Both the position numbers and the translations under genes were made by a program. The notes under the pieces are model-generated. The model was not told the origin of the DNA, searched no databases, and was given only the letters and a program-made list of their open reading frames with translations. A stretch of 64,000 nt of DNA, taken from contig CAIJZF010000248.1 of NCBI GenBank assembly GCA_903825095.1, positions 13,393 to 77,392 of the forward strand, given 5' to 3'. Source of the DNA: an uncultured Bacteroidota bacterium. Lineage in GTDB: Bacteria; Bacteroidota; Bacteroidia; Chitinophagales; Chitinophagaceae. Below, piece after piece: positions 31,726 through 37,603 of the stretch. The number at the start of each line of letters is the position of its first letter. Positions within the stretch are counted from its first letter, which is position 1.

Positions 31726-32109
31726 ATGAAGGTAATTAAAACAAAAGTAGTAGTTGAAAAGGAAATCACATATGACATTTGTGAAAGTATACTTGATTCA
31801 AATTATTCAGAACAAGAACTAGCAGAGGAAATCATTGATAATTTAGGATTGATTGATGGTGGAATTGAGTTTGATGATAATTACTTTAGTGTTGATGGAG
31901 AGAGAGTAAACGGTTCAACTATTGAAGTGTATCAAGAAGGAGAATATGACATGTATGGAGGACCATACGAACCTAAAATGAGCAAACCAATTGTTAGAGT
32001 TAATGGACGAGACATATTTGATCAAGTTAGAGAGGCATTTGACAATTATGGTTGGGGTGATAATATGGTTGATATTAGTAGAACAGATATTTGGGGTTGT
32101 ATTATCTAG
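31726..32109 (+). CDS. Hypothetical protein, 127 residues
   Basis: Acidic protein beginning MKVIKTKVVVEKEITYDICE, with 'EYDMYGGPYEPKMSKPIVRV' in the middle. No family recognised. Confidence 0.72.
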   Translation: MKVIKTKVVVEKEITYDICESILDSNYSEQELAEEIIDNLGLIDGGIEFDDNYFSVDGERVNGSTIEVYQEGEYDMYGGPYEPKMSKPIVRVNGRDIFDQVREAFDNYGWGDNMVDISRTDIWGCII

Positions 32110-32132
32110 GGACTAAAAGATATAAACAAATT

Positions 32133-32142
32133 TTCGTATATT
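32133..32142 (+). promoter_or_regulatory. Promoter element TTCGTATATT
   Basis: Exact copy with GAGGTATAAATAAA after it; 22 bases before the ATG at 32165. Confidence 0.65.
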
Positions 32143-32164
32143 GAGGTATAAATAAAAAAAACAT

Positions 32165-32323
32165 ATGAAAGACCTACTAAAGAGATTACTAGAAGAAAAC
32201 AAGGAAATGCAAACGGAAATCATTGGGATTGGAGTAGGAGATTACAAAACAGGATACCTCCAAGCATTGATAAACGTAGAATCATCATTGGAATTTGAGT
32301 TAAGCAAATTAGATGAGGAATAA
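32165..32323 (+). CDS. Small protein, 52 residues
   Basis: Begins MKDLLKRLLEENKEMQTEII; an amphipathic helix followed by 'GVGDYKTGYLQALINVESSL' and an acidic end. Own promoter and ACATATG context. Function unknown. Confidence 0.65.
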   Translation: MKDLLKRLLEENKEMQTEIIGIGVGDYKTGYLQALINVESSLEFELSKLDEE

Positions 32324-32367
32324 GAGAGATAAAATAGAGATGGAGGAATAACTTCAACAGAATTTAT

Positions 32368-32377
32368 TTCGTATATT
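32368..32377 (+). promoter_or_regulatory. Promoter element TTCGTATATT
   Basis: Exact copy with CCAGTATAAATAAG after it; 22 bases before the ATG at 32400. Confidence 0.65.
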
Positions 32378-32399
32378 CCAGTATAAATAAGAGAGACAT

Positions 32400-32603
32400 A
32401 TGAAATATAGAGAATTTACATTGACACAAAAAGGCAAATTAATAGCAATATTTTTTGTTAGGTTATGGGAGGATCATGATTTTAACCCACATGAACCAAT
32501 GACGGATACTTATGTACAAGATGTTTGTTTTGAAGCTGGATTTAGTAAGGAAGAGACATTAATGGTAATGGATGAGTTAGTGAGAATGGGAATAGTAGAA
32601 TAG
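32400..32603 (+). CDS. Hypothetical protein, 67 residues
   Basis: Begins MKYREFTLTQKGKLIAIFFV, later 'CFEAGFSKEETLMVMDELVR'; reads like a small winged-helix or HTH-type fold but no motif is decisive. Confidence 0.68.
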   Translation: MKYREFTLTQKGKLIAIFFVRLWEDHDFNPHEPMTDTYVQDVCFEAGFSKEETLMVMDELVRMGIVE

Positions 32604-32611
32604 AGATAAAA

Positions 32612-32621
32612 ATCGTATATT
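32612..32621 (+). promoter_or_regulatory. Promoter element variant ATCGTATATT
   Basis: One mismatch; 22 bases before the ATG at 32644. Confidence 0.6.
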
Positions 32622-32643
32622 CCAGTAAATAAAGAAAAAGGAT

Positions 32644-32799
32644 ATGTATAGTTTAAAGTGTGATTATTATCAAAAGGAATTCAATTATTTACATGAGTTA
32701 GTAGATGATGTGTTGATGAGTGGAATGGATCCTGATTATGAAATAACTAAGAATGGGGTGGGAATGAATGAAAAAGTAATTGATTTAATTAGGTTTTAA
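32644..32799 (+). CDS. Small acidic protein, 51 residues
   Basis: Begins MYSLKCDYYQKEFNYLHELV and ends 'KVIDLIRF'. The promoter copy upstream supports it. Function unknown. Confidence 0.6.
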   Translation: MYSLKCDYYQKEFNYLHELVDDVLMSGMDPDYEITKNGVGMNEKVIDLIRF

Positions 32800-32810
32800 A
32801 TAGATAGGTT

Positions 32811-32876
32811 ATGACAATGTTTATAGTAATACTGGGAATTGTGTTTATAATGGTTCATTTTAATGATGAAGATTAA
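32811..32876 (+). CDS. Tiny membrane peptide, 21 residues
   Basis: A single hydrophobic helix (MTMFIVILGIVFIMVHF) with an acidic end. It follows a GGTT leader 11 bases after the previous stop. Similar single-helix peptides occur at 34499, 34593 and 38997. Confidence 0.45.
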   Translation: MTMFIVILGIVFIMVHFNDED

Positions 32877-33294
32877 CATAAACATACATGTTTATCTACG
32901 AAGATCATCGTGTATAAAACGAGGACGATCATCAACAATGACAATCATCAACAAAACGGAAATCATCGATGATCGTCGTCAAGGAAATCATCAATGTGTG
33001 GAACGAACATCAACATGGGGAACGTCAATTATCAAAAATGATCATCACCAAACGGAAATCGTCGGATAGTAGGTGGAATGTTGGTTGGTCACGAAGGGTG
33101 TGAGAAGGATGCGGGTCTAACCCTTCCATGACGCAGCCACGTCCTTTTTAATACCTTTCCAAAAATATATACAAAAAACATGAACCCCACGTCCCCCTCA
33201 CGTGAATATTGGGGGAATGGGGGTCGTCACGTAATGTTTCCCGTCACGAATGTCGTCAAAGGTGGTTAAAAACATTTGTTATCCTGGGTTATCT

Positions 33295-33304
33295 TTCGTA
33301 TCTT
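33295..33304 (+). promoter_or_regulatory. Promoter element variant TTCGTATCTT
   Basis: One mismatch, with CCCAATATGTATTAGGG after it. No gene starts within 150 bases, so it may drive a leader or non-coding RNA from the repeat region. Confidence 0.4.
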
Positions 33305-33452
33305 CCCAATATGTATTAGGGACATTAGGGAAACGATTTAGGAAATAGCAACATCGTATAGGGTACAAAAGTATTTCCAGCAATCACAAGTAATGTTCAT
33401 TTCAGGTCAATTAAAAAGAAACTTACAGGGGACTGTAGGTTATCACTCTGTC

Positions 33453-33462
33453 TTCGTATATT
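33453..33462 (+). promoter_or_regulatory. Promoter element TTCGTATATT
   Basis: Exact copy; 14 bases before the ATG at 33477, the shortest leader of the exact copies. Confidence 0.62.
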
Positions 33463-33476
33463 GAAATAAAAAACAA

Positions 33477-33596
33477 ATGAAAACCATTATCATCACTCAG
33501 GAAGAAATCAACAAAGCAACTCGTCCAAACGTGTATAGGAATAGAAAAAAATACACTAGAAAAGATAAACACAGGAATAAGTCTATTGAAAATTAA
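33477..33596 (+). CDS. Small basic protein, 39 residues
   Basis: Begins MKTIIITQEEINKATRPNVY, then a run of Arg/Lys ('RNRKKYTRKDKHRNK'). Probably binds nucleic acid by charge. Its stop directly abuts the next promoter element. Confidence 0.55.
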   Translation: MKTIIITQEEINKATRPNVYRNRKKYTRKDKHRNKSIEN

Positions 33597-33606
33597 TTCG
33601 TATATT
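33597..33606 (+). promoter_or_regulatory. Promoter element TTCGTATATT
   Basis: Exact copy immediately after the previous stop codon; candidate starts at 33622 and 33631. Confidence 0.63.
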
Positions 33607-33630
33607 TCAGTATAATTAAAAATGATAAAT

Positions 33631-33816
33631 ATGAAAAATATGATTTGTGAATTAAATGATGAACGTTTTAATGTAATTGATAATCTTATTAATGAAGATG
33701 ATGTTATTAATTATTTGAATTCTATTGAAAAAATACAAAGTGAATTGTTGAATAATAATATTAATGCAAAAGAGATGTATGAATATTTGTATACTTTGAT
33801 GATTAATAATTGTTAA
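33631..33816 (+). CDS. Small Asn-rich protein, 61 residues
   Basis: Start uncertain: ATG at 33622 or 33631; the latter sits in the A-rich context and 24 bases from the element. Asn/Ile-rich helical protein (KNMICELNDERFNVIDNLIN). No family recognised. Confidence 0.6.
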   Translation: MKNMICELNDERFNVIDNLINEDDVINYLNSIEKIQSELLNNNINAKEMYEYLYTLMINNC

Positions 33817-33840
33817 ATGAATAAAATGATTAAAGTATAA

Positions 33841-33850
33841 TTCGTATATT
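33841..33850 (+). promoter_or_regulatory. Promoter element TTCGTATATT
   Basis: Exact copy followed by GAAGTATAATTAAA; 25 bases before the ATG at 33876. Confidence 0.65.
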
Positions 33851-33875
33851 GAAGTATAATTAAAAAAGAAAAGAT

Positions 33876-34025
33876 ATGAAGTTTGAAATTAAAAGCAATT
33901 ACGATCAGCAGTTAAAAGATTTGATTAAGGCATTCAATAGCGGTTTGATTACATTTGATGAAATGTGTGAATTGAACATGAATGTGATTGATAAAGCAAA
34001 CATTGATAAATTAAGGAATAAGTAG
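33876..34025 (+). CDS. Small protein, 49 residues
   Basis: Begins MKFEIKSNYDQQLKDLIKAF; helical. Another member of the set of genes starting ATGAAATTTGA. Function unknown. Confidence 0.6.
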   Translation: MKFEIKSNYDQQLKDLIKAFNSGLITFDEMCELNMNVIDKANIDKLRNK

Positions 34026-34037
34026 AGTAAATAGAAA

Positions 34038-34047
34038 TTCGTATATT
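34038..34047 (+). promoter_or_regulatory. Promoter element TTCGTATATT
   Basis: Exact copy; long leader of 49 bases to the ATG at 34097. Confidence 0.63.
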
Positions 34048-34096
34048 TCAGTATAATTAAGATAAGACAAAAAATTAAAATTTAAAAAGAAAAGTT

Positions 34097-34435
34097 ATGA
34101 AAAATGTTAAAGAAGTAAAAGGAGTTAAAACAGGACGTCCAGTTAATCCAAACAGTGCAAGACAAATCCGTTTAGCAGAATTAGAAGCAAAACGTTCCAA
34201 TGGCGAATTGAAACGAGGACGTCCAGTTGATAGTACTTCAGAGCGTCAGTTTAGATTACAGATTCAAGCAATTAATAAGCAATTAGGAATAGGAGGGCAA
34301 GGACGTCCGATCAATCCAAATTCAGCTAGACAAATTCGTTTAAATGAATTAGCTGCTAAAGCTGAATTGAACGGAGGAGTTGTTAAACGAGGACGCCCAG
34401 CAAAAGTAGTAGTAACGGATGAGGTAGCAGCATAA
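34097..34435 (+). CDS. AT-hook-like repeat protein
   Basis: A 112-residue basic protein with four G-R-P cores at residues 13, 41, 69 and 99. The first three start a repeat of about 28 residues of the form GRPVNPNSARQIRL followed by a helix; KRGRP at two sites is a classic AT-hook core, which binds the minor groove of AT-rich DNA. It could act as a nucleoid-type or regulatory protein on this AT-rich genome. A hairpin (GAGGTAGC/GCTACCTC) overlaps its stop codon. Confidence 0.8.
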   Translation: MKNVKEVKGVKTGRPVNPNSARQIRLAELEAKRSNGELKRGRPVDSTSERQFRLQIQAINKQLGIGGQGRPINPNSARQIRLNELAAKAELNGGVVKRGRPAKVVVTDEVAA

Positions 34436-34443
34436 GCTACCTC
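34421..34443 (+). terminator. Hairpin over the stop codon of the AT-hook gene
   Basis: GAGGTAGC (34421-34428) pairs with GCTACCTC (34436-34443); loop AGCATAA contains the stop. No T-run follows, so it may protect the 3' end rather than terminate. Confidence 0.45.
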
Positions 34444-34467
34444 CGGACCAAGGGGTGATAAGATTGA

Positions 34468-34477
34468 TTCGTATATT
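34468..34477 (+). promoter_or_regulatory. Promoter element TTCGTATATT
   Basis: Exact copy with GTGGTATAAATAAG after it; 21 bases before the ATG at 34499. The copy at 34947 has the same flank (GATTCGTATATTGTGG), so the two may be recent duplicates. Confidence 0.65.
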
Positions 34478-34498
34478 GTGGTATAAATAAGTTAAGAC

Positions 34499-34582
34499 AT
34501 GACAGGTATTTTTGTAATAGTAGTATTTTTGAGTGGTGTAGGTGTGTTGTGTAGTTTATTATGGAATGATAAATTGTTTTAA
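34499..34582 (+). CDS. Tiny membrane peptide, 27 residues
   Basis: MTGIFVIVVFLSGVGVLCSL and a short charged end: one transmembrane helix. First of a cluster of tiny genes under one promoter. Confidence 0.5.
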   Translation: MTGIFVIVVFLSGVGVLCSLLWNDKLF

Positions 34583-34592
34583 ATTAGAGGTT

Positions 34593-34670
34593 ATGGAAGT
34601 ATTAGTAGTTTTAGGTTTGACAAGTATAGTGGTTTTAATCAAGTTTTTATTAATGGAGGTGTTATTATGA
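34593..34670 (+). CDS. Tiny membrane peptide, 25 residues
   Basis: MEVLVVLGLTSIVVLIKFLL and five more residues: a single hydrophobic helix. It overlaps the next start by 4 bases (ATGA), which supports translation. Confidence 0.48.
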   Translation: MEVLVVLGLTSIVVLIKFLLMEVLL

Positions 34671-34819
34671 AAACAGTTAAGTTAGATATCAAGGCCCGAA
34701 AGCAAGGTTTGATAAGTTTAATTCAATTACTAAGCCCGGGAGTGAGTAGGGAGTTAGAGAGTGAGTTAGATAAGATAAGTGTAGATGAGTTATACGAAAT
34801 ATATTTAAGATTAAGATAA
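34667..34819 (+). CDS. Small protein, 50 residues
   Basis: Begins MKTVKLDIKARKQGLISLIQ; basic first half, acidic second half, helical. Coupled on both sides by overlapping start/stop codons. Confidence 0.58.
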   Translation: MKTVKLDIKARKQGLISLIQLLSPGVSRELESELDKISVDELYEIYLRLR

Positions 34820-34923
34820 TGAAAGACAAGAAAAATAAAGTAATCCAGTTGATCAACCCGATTGAGTTAGTGGTCTTGCCCCACATATTAAGGTTCGAAG
34901 ACTCAATTATCCACCTGAATTAG
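34819..34923 (+). CDS. Small protein, 34 residues
   Basis: Overlaps the upstream stop by one base (TAATG). Begins MKDKKNKVIQLINPIELVVL. Function unknown; coding is likely from the coupling only. Confidence 0.45.
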   Translation: MKDKKNKVIQLINPIELVVLPHILRFEDSIIHLN

Positions 34924-34946
34924 GGAATACCGGGTGTTAAAGTTGA

Positions 34947-34956
34947 TTCGTATATT
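34947..34956 (+). promoter_or_regulatory. Promoter element TTCGTATATT
   Basis: Exact copy with GTGGTATAAATAAAG after it; 24 bases before the ATG at 34981. Confidence 0.65.
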
Positions 34957-34980
34957 GTGGTATAAATAAAGATAAGACAT

Positions 34981-35145
34981 ATGACAAAGTTAAAATTAAC
35001 AAAAGTACAAGAAGTAAGCATGATGGGTCAATTTATGGCCGTAATGACATTTCTAGAGTCAATGGGTATAGAGACATCAGAATTAACATCCACAGATGTA
35101 GCATCCATTAGATACGATTTACTCAAATCCATAGATGCATTATAA
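34981..35145 (+). CDS. Small protein, 54 residues
   Basis: Begins MTKLKLTKVQEVSMMGQFMA; Met-rich, helical. The last gene with the exact promoter element in this region. Function unknown. Confidence 0.62.
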   Translation: MTKLKLTKVQEVSMMGQFMAVMTFLESMGIETSELTSTDVASIRYDLLKSIDAL

Positions 35146-35168
35146 TTCAGCATCATGGTTGAATCTGA

Positions 35169-35190
35169 AGCTCGCGGTTGGCGGGCTTTC
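35169..35190 (+). terminator. GC-rich hairpin between small genes
   Basis: GCTCGC (35170-35175) pairs with GCGGGC (35181-35186), then CTTTC. It lies in the leader of the next gene, so it could end the upstream transcript or act as an attenuator. Confidence 0.4.
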
Positions 35191-35197
35191 GGTGACC

Positions 35198-35365
35198 ATG
35201 AGCACTACACAATTTATCCAAGACAATAAGACACGCATTCAAAATATGGATGGTAATTTAGATGATGCTGCAATCACAATTATGGGTGAAAGCGGGCGCC
35301 TCGAATTTTACTATTTTGAAGATGGGTGTCTGGTGAGTTCGAAATCTGTGATCCCAAAGTGGTAA
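35198..35365 (+). CDS. Small protein, 55 residues
   Basis: Begins MSTTQFIQDNKTRIQNMDGN, with 'RLEFYYFEDGCLVSSKSV' at the end. An in-frame ATG at 35135 would overlap the previous gene and read through the hairpin; 35198 is preferred. Base composition is higher in GC than its neighbours. Confidence 0.5.
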   Translation: MSTTQFIQDNKTRIQNMDGNLDDAAITIMGESGRLEFYYFEDGCLVSSKSVIPKW

Positions 35366-35366
35366 G

Positions 35367-35383
35367 ACCCTTGGTATAAGGGT
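35367..35383 (+). terminator. Hairpin ACCCTT/AAGGGT after stop codon
   Basis: Perfect 6-bp stem with loop GGTAT, one base after the preceding stop. No T-run. It starts the GC-rich structured island described next. Confidence 0.4.
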
Positions 35384-35679
35384 GGTGGGCGGTACGGCGT
35401 ATGGCGGTATATATATGTGCGTACACCCGTGGTACCGCCCCACGCGCGCCGATGTCAATACGGTGCGGGGTGGTGAAGGACGCGACTTAGAGTAAAGGCC
35501 AGCCACTTTTATACAATCTCCATCATGACAGTATATCCCTATATATTTGACCTGTTGGTTAAATAGCTTATATATCCCCCCACAATCAACCCCTAGTTTC
35601 CAAAACGACCAAAGGGAATAAAACCCACGAAAAATTAATCTCCTCTCTTTACAAAAGTCCTTGGAGTCGATAAGATATA

Positions 35680-35689
35680 TACGTATATT
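35680..35689 (+). promoter_or_regulatory. Promoter element variant TACGTATATT
   Basis: One mismatch; 18 bases before the ATG at 35708. Confidence 0.55.
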
Positions 35690-35707
35690 ATAAGAAAATA
35701 AGGTATT

Positions 35708-36013
35708 ATGCGACTAACAAGAGAACAAAAGAAAGAAAAAGCCGTTGAAGATCTAATCAACCAAATGTTTATCATAGCAGGTCATGACGTTACATTTGAA
35801 GACGTTAAAACGCGCCAAGATAATTGGTTTCAACAGTATACTATGACCATAGCCCAAAATGAGGAATGGCAAAAATGGGGTAAAAAATACCTCCAAACTA
35901 ACTTACGTACACGAGCTAAATTAGCAGAGAAAGAAATGCAATGGTTCAGTTTACAATACGGATTATCATTTTCAGATTTCCCTAGTTTTGGACCTTATAA
36001 TACAGAAGAATAA
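35708..36013 (+). CDS. Hypothetical protein, 101 residues
   Basis: Begins MRLTREQKKEKAVEDLINQM; helical, with a Trp/Tyr-containing centre. First gene of the FKSE-junction series. No named family. Confidence 0.72.
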   Translation: MRLTREQKKEKAVEDLINQMFIIAGHDVTFEDVKTRQDNWFQQYTMTIAQNEEWQKWGKKYLQTNLRTRAKLAEKEMQWFSLQYGLSFSDFPSFGPYNTEE

Positions 36014-36014
36014 G

Positions 36015-36254
36015 ATGACAGCAGTAGAATGGTTAGAAAACCAAATAAAAACTTCAAAATACTTTTACAAATTAATAGCAGAAATAAATAGTAGAAGTAC
36101 AGTAGCACAATCTAACATATTTGAACAAGCCAAAGAAATGGAGAAGGAGCAGATTAAAGATGCTTTTAATGTTGGAGTTTATGATGGAGGAGGCATTATT
36201 AAAAAGTATAAAATGTCAGGAGAACAATACTACAATGAAACCTTTAAATCATAA
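36015..36254 (+). CDS. Small MTAVEWL-type protein, copy 1, 79 residues
   Basis: Begins MTAVEWLENQIKTSKYFYKL; 'FEQAKEMEKEQI' in the middle; ends 'EQYYNETFKS'. Small proteins with this N-terminus and the FEQAKEMEKEQ segment recur in Bacteroidetes phage sequences; function unknown. Copy 2 follows directly. Start chosen by alignment with copy 2. Confidence 0.75.
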   Translation: MTAVEWLENQIKTSKYFYKLIAEINSRSTVAQSNIFEQAKEMEKEQIKDAFNVGVYDGGGIIKKYKMSGEQYYNETFKS

Positions 36255-36258
36255 TAAT

Positions 36259-36498
36259 ATGACAGCAGTAGAATGGTTACAATCACAAATTGTATTTGAA
36301 AGTGTTGATAAAGAATCATTGGCAAGATGGGATGAAGATACTGACTTATCTGAATACTTTGAACAAGCCAAAGAAATGGAGAAGGAGCAAATGATTGAGT
36401 TTTCTTGTCAAGTTGCCGAATCAAGTGCTATGAAGTACATACAAGGCAAGACAACAAGAATGATAGCCGAAGAATTATTAACCTTTAAATCAGAATAA
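36259..36498 (+). CDS. Small MTAVEWL-type protein, copy 2, 79 residues
   Basis: Begins MTAVEWLQSQIVFESVDKES and repeats 'YFEQAKEMEKEQMIEF', so it is a tandem paralog of the gene 4 bases upstream. Ends 'EELLTFKSE'. The longer frame from 36121 lies inside copy 1 and is rejected. Confidence 0.75.
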   Translation: MTAVEWLQSQIVFESVDKESLARWDEDTDLSEYFEQAKEMEKEQMIEFSCQVAESSAMKYIQGKTTRMIAEELLTFKSE

Positions 36499-36502
36499 GA
36501 TG
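36484..36502 (+). repeat. Gene-junction repeat (TTTAAATCAGAATAAGATG)
   Basis: Covers the last codons (FKSE), the stop and the next ATG. Near-identical copies at 36714-36731, 37302-37320, 37459-37477 and 37574-37592, with a diverged copy at 36243-36261. Confidence 0.8.
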
Positions 36503-36727
36503 ACACCAACACCGAAAGAAAAAGCATTTGAGTTGATACTCAAAATAGAAACAGAACTAATTGACAACCGTGTTTATAGAGGCACTATTAAAAAACTTGC
36601 ATTAATAGCAGTTGATGAAATATTAGATAATTTTGGACTTGTATGTAACGGGCAGACTTTCTATACAGAACATAGAGCATTTGACTATTATTCAGAAGTA
36701 AAACAAGAACTAATTAAATCAGAATAA
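36500..36727 (+). CDS. Hypothetical protein, 75 residues
   Basis: Begins MTPTPKEKAFELILKIETEL, then 'ALIAVDEILDNFG' and a C-terminal 'YYSEVKQELIKSE'. This 'PKEKA-EL ... LIAVDEI ... EVKQEI' layout is common in Bacteroidetes phage hypotheticals. Helical; function unknown. Flanked by junction repeats on both sides. Confidence 0.75.
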   Translation: MTPTPKEKAFELILKIETELIDNRVYRGTIKKLALIAVDEILDNFGLVCNGQTFYTEHRAFDYYSEVKQELIKSE

Positions 36728-36731
36728 GATG
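36714..36731 (+). repeat. Gene-junction repeat, copy
   Basis: TTAAATCAGAATAAGATG; differs from the 36484 copy only in its first base. Joins the 75-residue gene to the secreted-protein gene. Confidence 0.78.
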
Positions 36732-37316
36732 AAAAAACTATTACTACTTTTATTATTACCTATTACAACTACTTTGTGTTCACAGGTAACGGTCATTAAT
36801 GACACCATTTTAACAGGGGCAGGATTTGCATATCAATGTTCAAACCCTATTGATACTTTTACTTTTACTTTTGATACACCTTTGGGGAGCTCATTCCCAC
36901 CATGTGATTCATTTTTTGGAGTAAATCTAAACTGGGTGCAAGTCATGATAATTGATGATACGATTGATACAAATCCAAACGTACAATTTGATGTGTTTTT
37001 TAGGCCATTATTTATGGATAGCAATGGTGTCCAACAAGAAACATTACTTCAACATAATTTCTTACCTGAAAATATTTATGCAAGTGGATGTTATCAATTT
37101 GAAACACAGTTTTTGTGCCCTGAAGGAGATACAATATTATTTGTAGGTACATGGAATATTCAAGTTGCAGATGTTGAAGAATCAGAACTTGTAAATAATA
37201 AAAAATTAATTAGAATCACTGATGTGATGGGAAGAGATTGTCTTGATGAAAAGAATAAATTTATTCTATATCATTATAGTGATGGTTCTATTAACAAAAC
37301 CTTTAAATCAGAATAA
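36729..37316 (+). CDS. Secreted protein with type IX secretion-like C-terminus
   Basis: 195 residues. Residues 1-18 are a clear signal peptide (MKKLLLLLLLPITTTLCSQ). The middle is beta-rich with four cysteines. The C-terminal 40 residues ('LIRITDVMGRDCLDEKNKF', then 'LYHYSDGSINKTFKSE') resemble the Bacteroidetes type IX sorting tail of the 'IVDVLGRE ... IYDDGTVEKK' kind. This suggests export across both host membranes and display at the surface. Ends in the FKSE junction, which may have shaped the tail. An unusual phage product. Confidence 0.75.
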   Translation: MKKLLLLLLLPITTTLCSQVTVINDTILTGAGFAYQCSNPIDTFTFTFDTPLGSSFPPCDSFFGVNLNWVQVMIIDDTIDTNPNVQFDVFFRPLFMDSNGVQQETLLQHNFLPENIYASGCYQFETQFLCPEGDTILFVGTWNIQVADVEESELVNNKKLIRITDVMGRDCLDEKNKFILYHYSDGSINKTFKSE

Positions 37317-37320
37317 GATG
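37302..37320 (+). repeat. Gene-junction repeat, copy
   Basis: Exact copy of TTTAAATCAGAATAAGATG joining the secreted-protein gene to a membrane-protein gene. Confidence 0.8.
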
Positions 37321-37473
37321 AAAGAGAAACTTATTAAATACTTACCTATACAGTTTATGGGTGGATTTATTATTGCAACATTATTGTATGAACCTAATAA
37401 TAGATTACTACCTATTGGTATGCTTATTTTAAGTGCACTTATAGTTCTTTTTACATTTTTTAAATCAGAATAA
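37318..37473 (+). CDS. Small membrane protein, 51 residues
   Basis: MKEKLIKYLPIQFMGGFIIA..., two hydrophobic segments separated by a short charged loop, ending LFTFFKSE. The ATG at 37318 is defined by the junction repeat; the longer frame from 37243 is inside the previous gene. Confidence 0.72.
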   Translation: MKEKLIKYLPIQFMGGFIIATLLYEPNNRLLPIGMLILSALIVLFTFFKSE

Positions 37474-37477
37474 GATG
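37459..37477 (+). repeat. Gene-junction repeat, copy
   Basis: Exact copy of TTTAAATCAGAATAAGATG. Confidence 0.8.
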
Positions 37478-37603
37478 AACACAAAAGAAAAGCACATCAA
37501 AATGGGTAATGCAATGTATGCATCTGTTTTATATTTATGTGAGATAAGGAAAGCCCGCAAGAAAAAAGAAACATTTAAATCAGAAGAAGATGGAACAAAT
37601 TAA
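37475..37603 (+). CDS. Small protein, 42 residues
   Basis: Begins MNTKEKHIKMGNAMYASVLY; basic middle, then TFKSEEDGTN. The terminal stop of the junction repeat has changed (GAATAAG to GAAGAAG), so this frame reads through the repeat and overlaps the next gene by 14 bases: a natural read-through of a junction. Confidence 0.6.
   Translation: MNTKEKHIKMGNAMYASVLYLCEIRKARKKKETFKSEEDGTN
37574..37592 (+). repeat. Gene-junction repeat, copy with lost stop
   Basis: TTTAAATCAGAAGAAGATG: one base change turns the stop into a Glu codon while the following ATG is kept. Confidence 0.75.

Larger units (their letters stand above)
32877..33476 (+). other. Non-coding region with iterated motifs, candidate origin
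   Basis: A 600-base stretch without a convincing gene. 32880-33069 holds at least six ATCATC and related GATCATC/ACGGAAATC(A/G)TCG repeats. 33088-33260 has repeated CACGT/GTCACG motifs, a perfect palindrome TCACGTGA (33198-33205) inside a CCCCC/GGGGG hairpin (33193-33215), and a stem AAGGGT/ACCCTT (33094-33125). Iterons plus hairpins suggest a replication origin or another protein-binding region. A 68-codon open frame at 32863-33069 is an artefact of the repeats in my judgement. Confidence 0.45.
35366..35707 (+). other. GC-rich inverted repeat island and leader, no gene
   Basis: A 342-base gap. 35385-35395 (GTGGGCGGTAC) and 35432-35443 (GTACCGCCCCAC) form a stem of 11 bp with a one-base bulge; further GC-rich complementary pieces follow to 35480. 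This stretch is strikingly GC-rich for the window. 35490-35680 returns to AT-rich sequence with no ORF. Candidates: origin, packaging or recombination site, or a structured RNA. Confidence 0.5.

Noticed and set aside
32863..33069. A 68-codon open frame
   Set aside because: It covers the ATCATC repeats, has an odd His/Arg/Thr composition, no promoter at the right distance, and overlaps the tiny membrane peptide.
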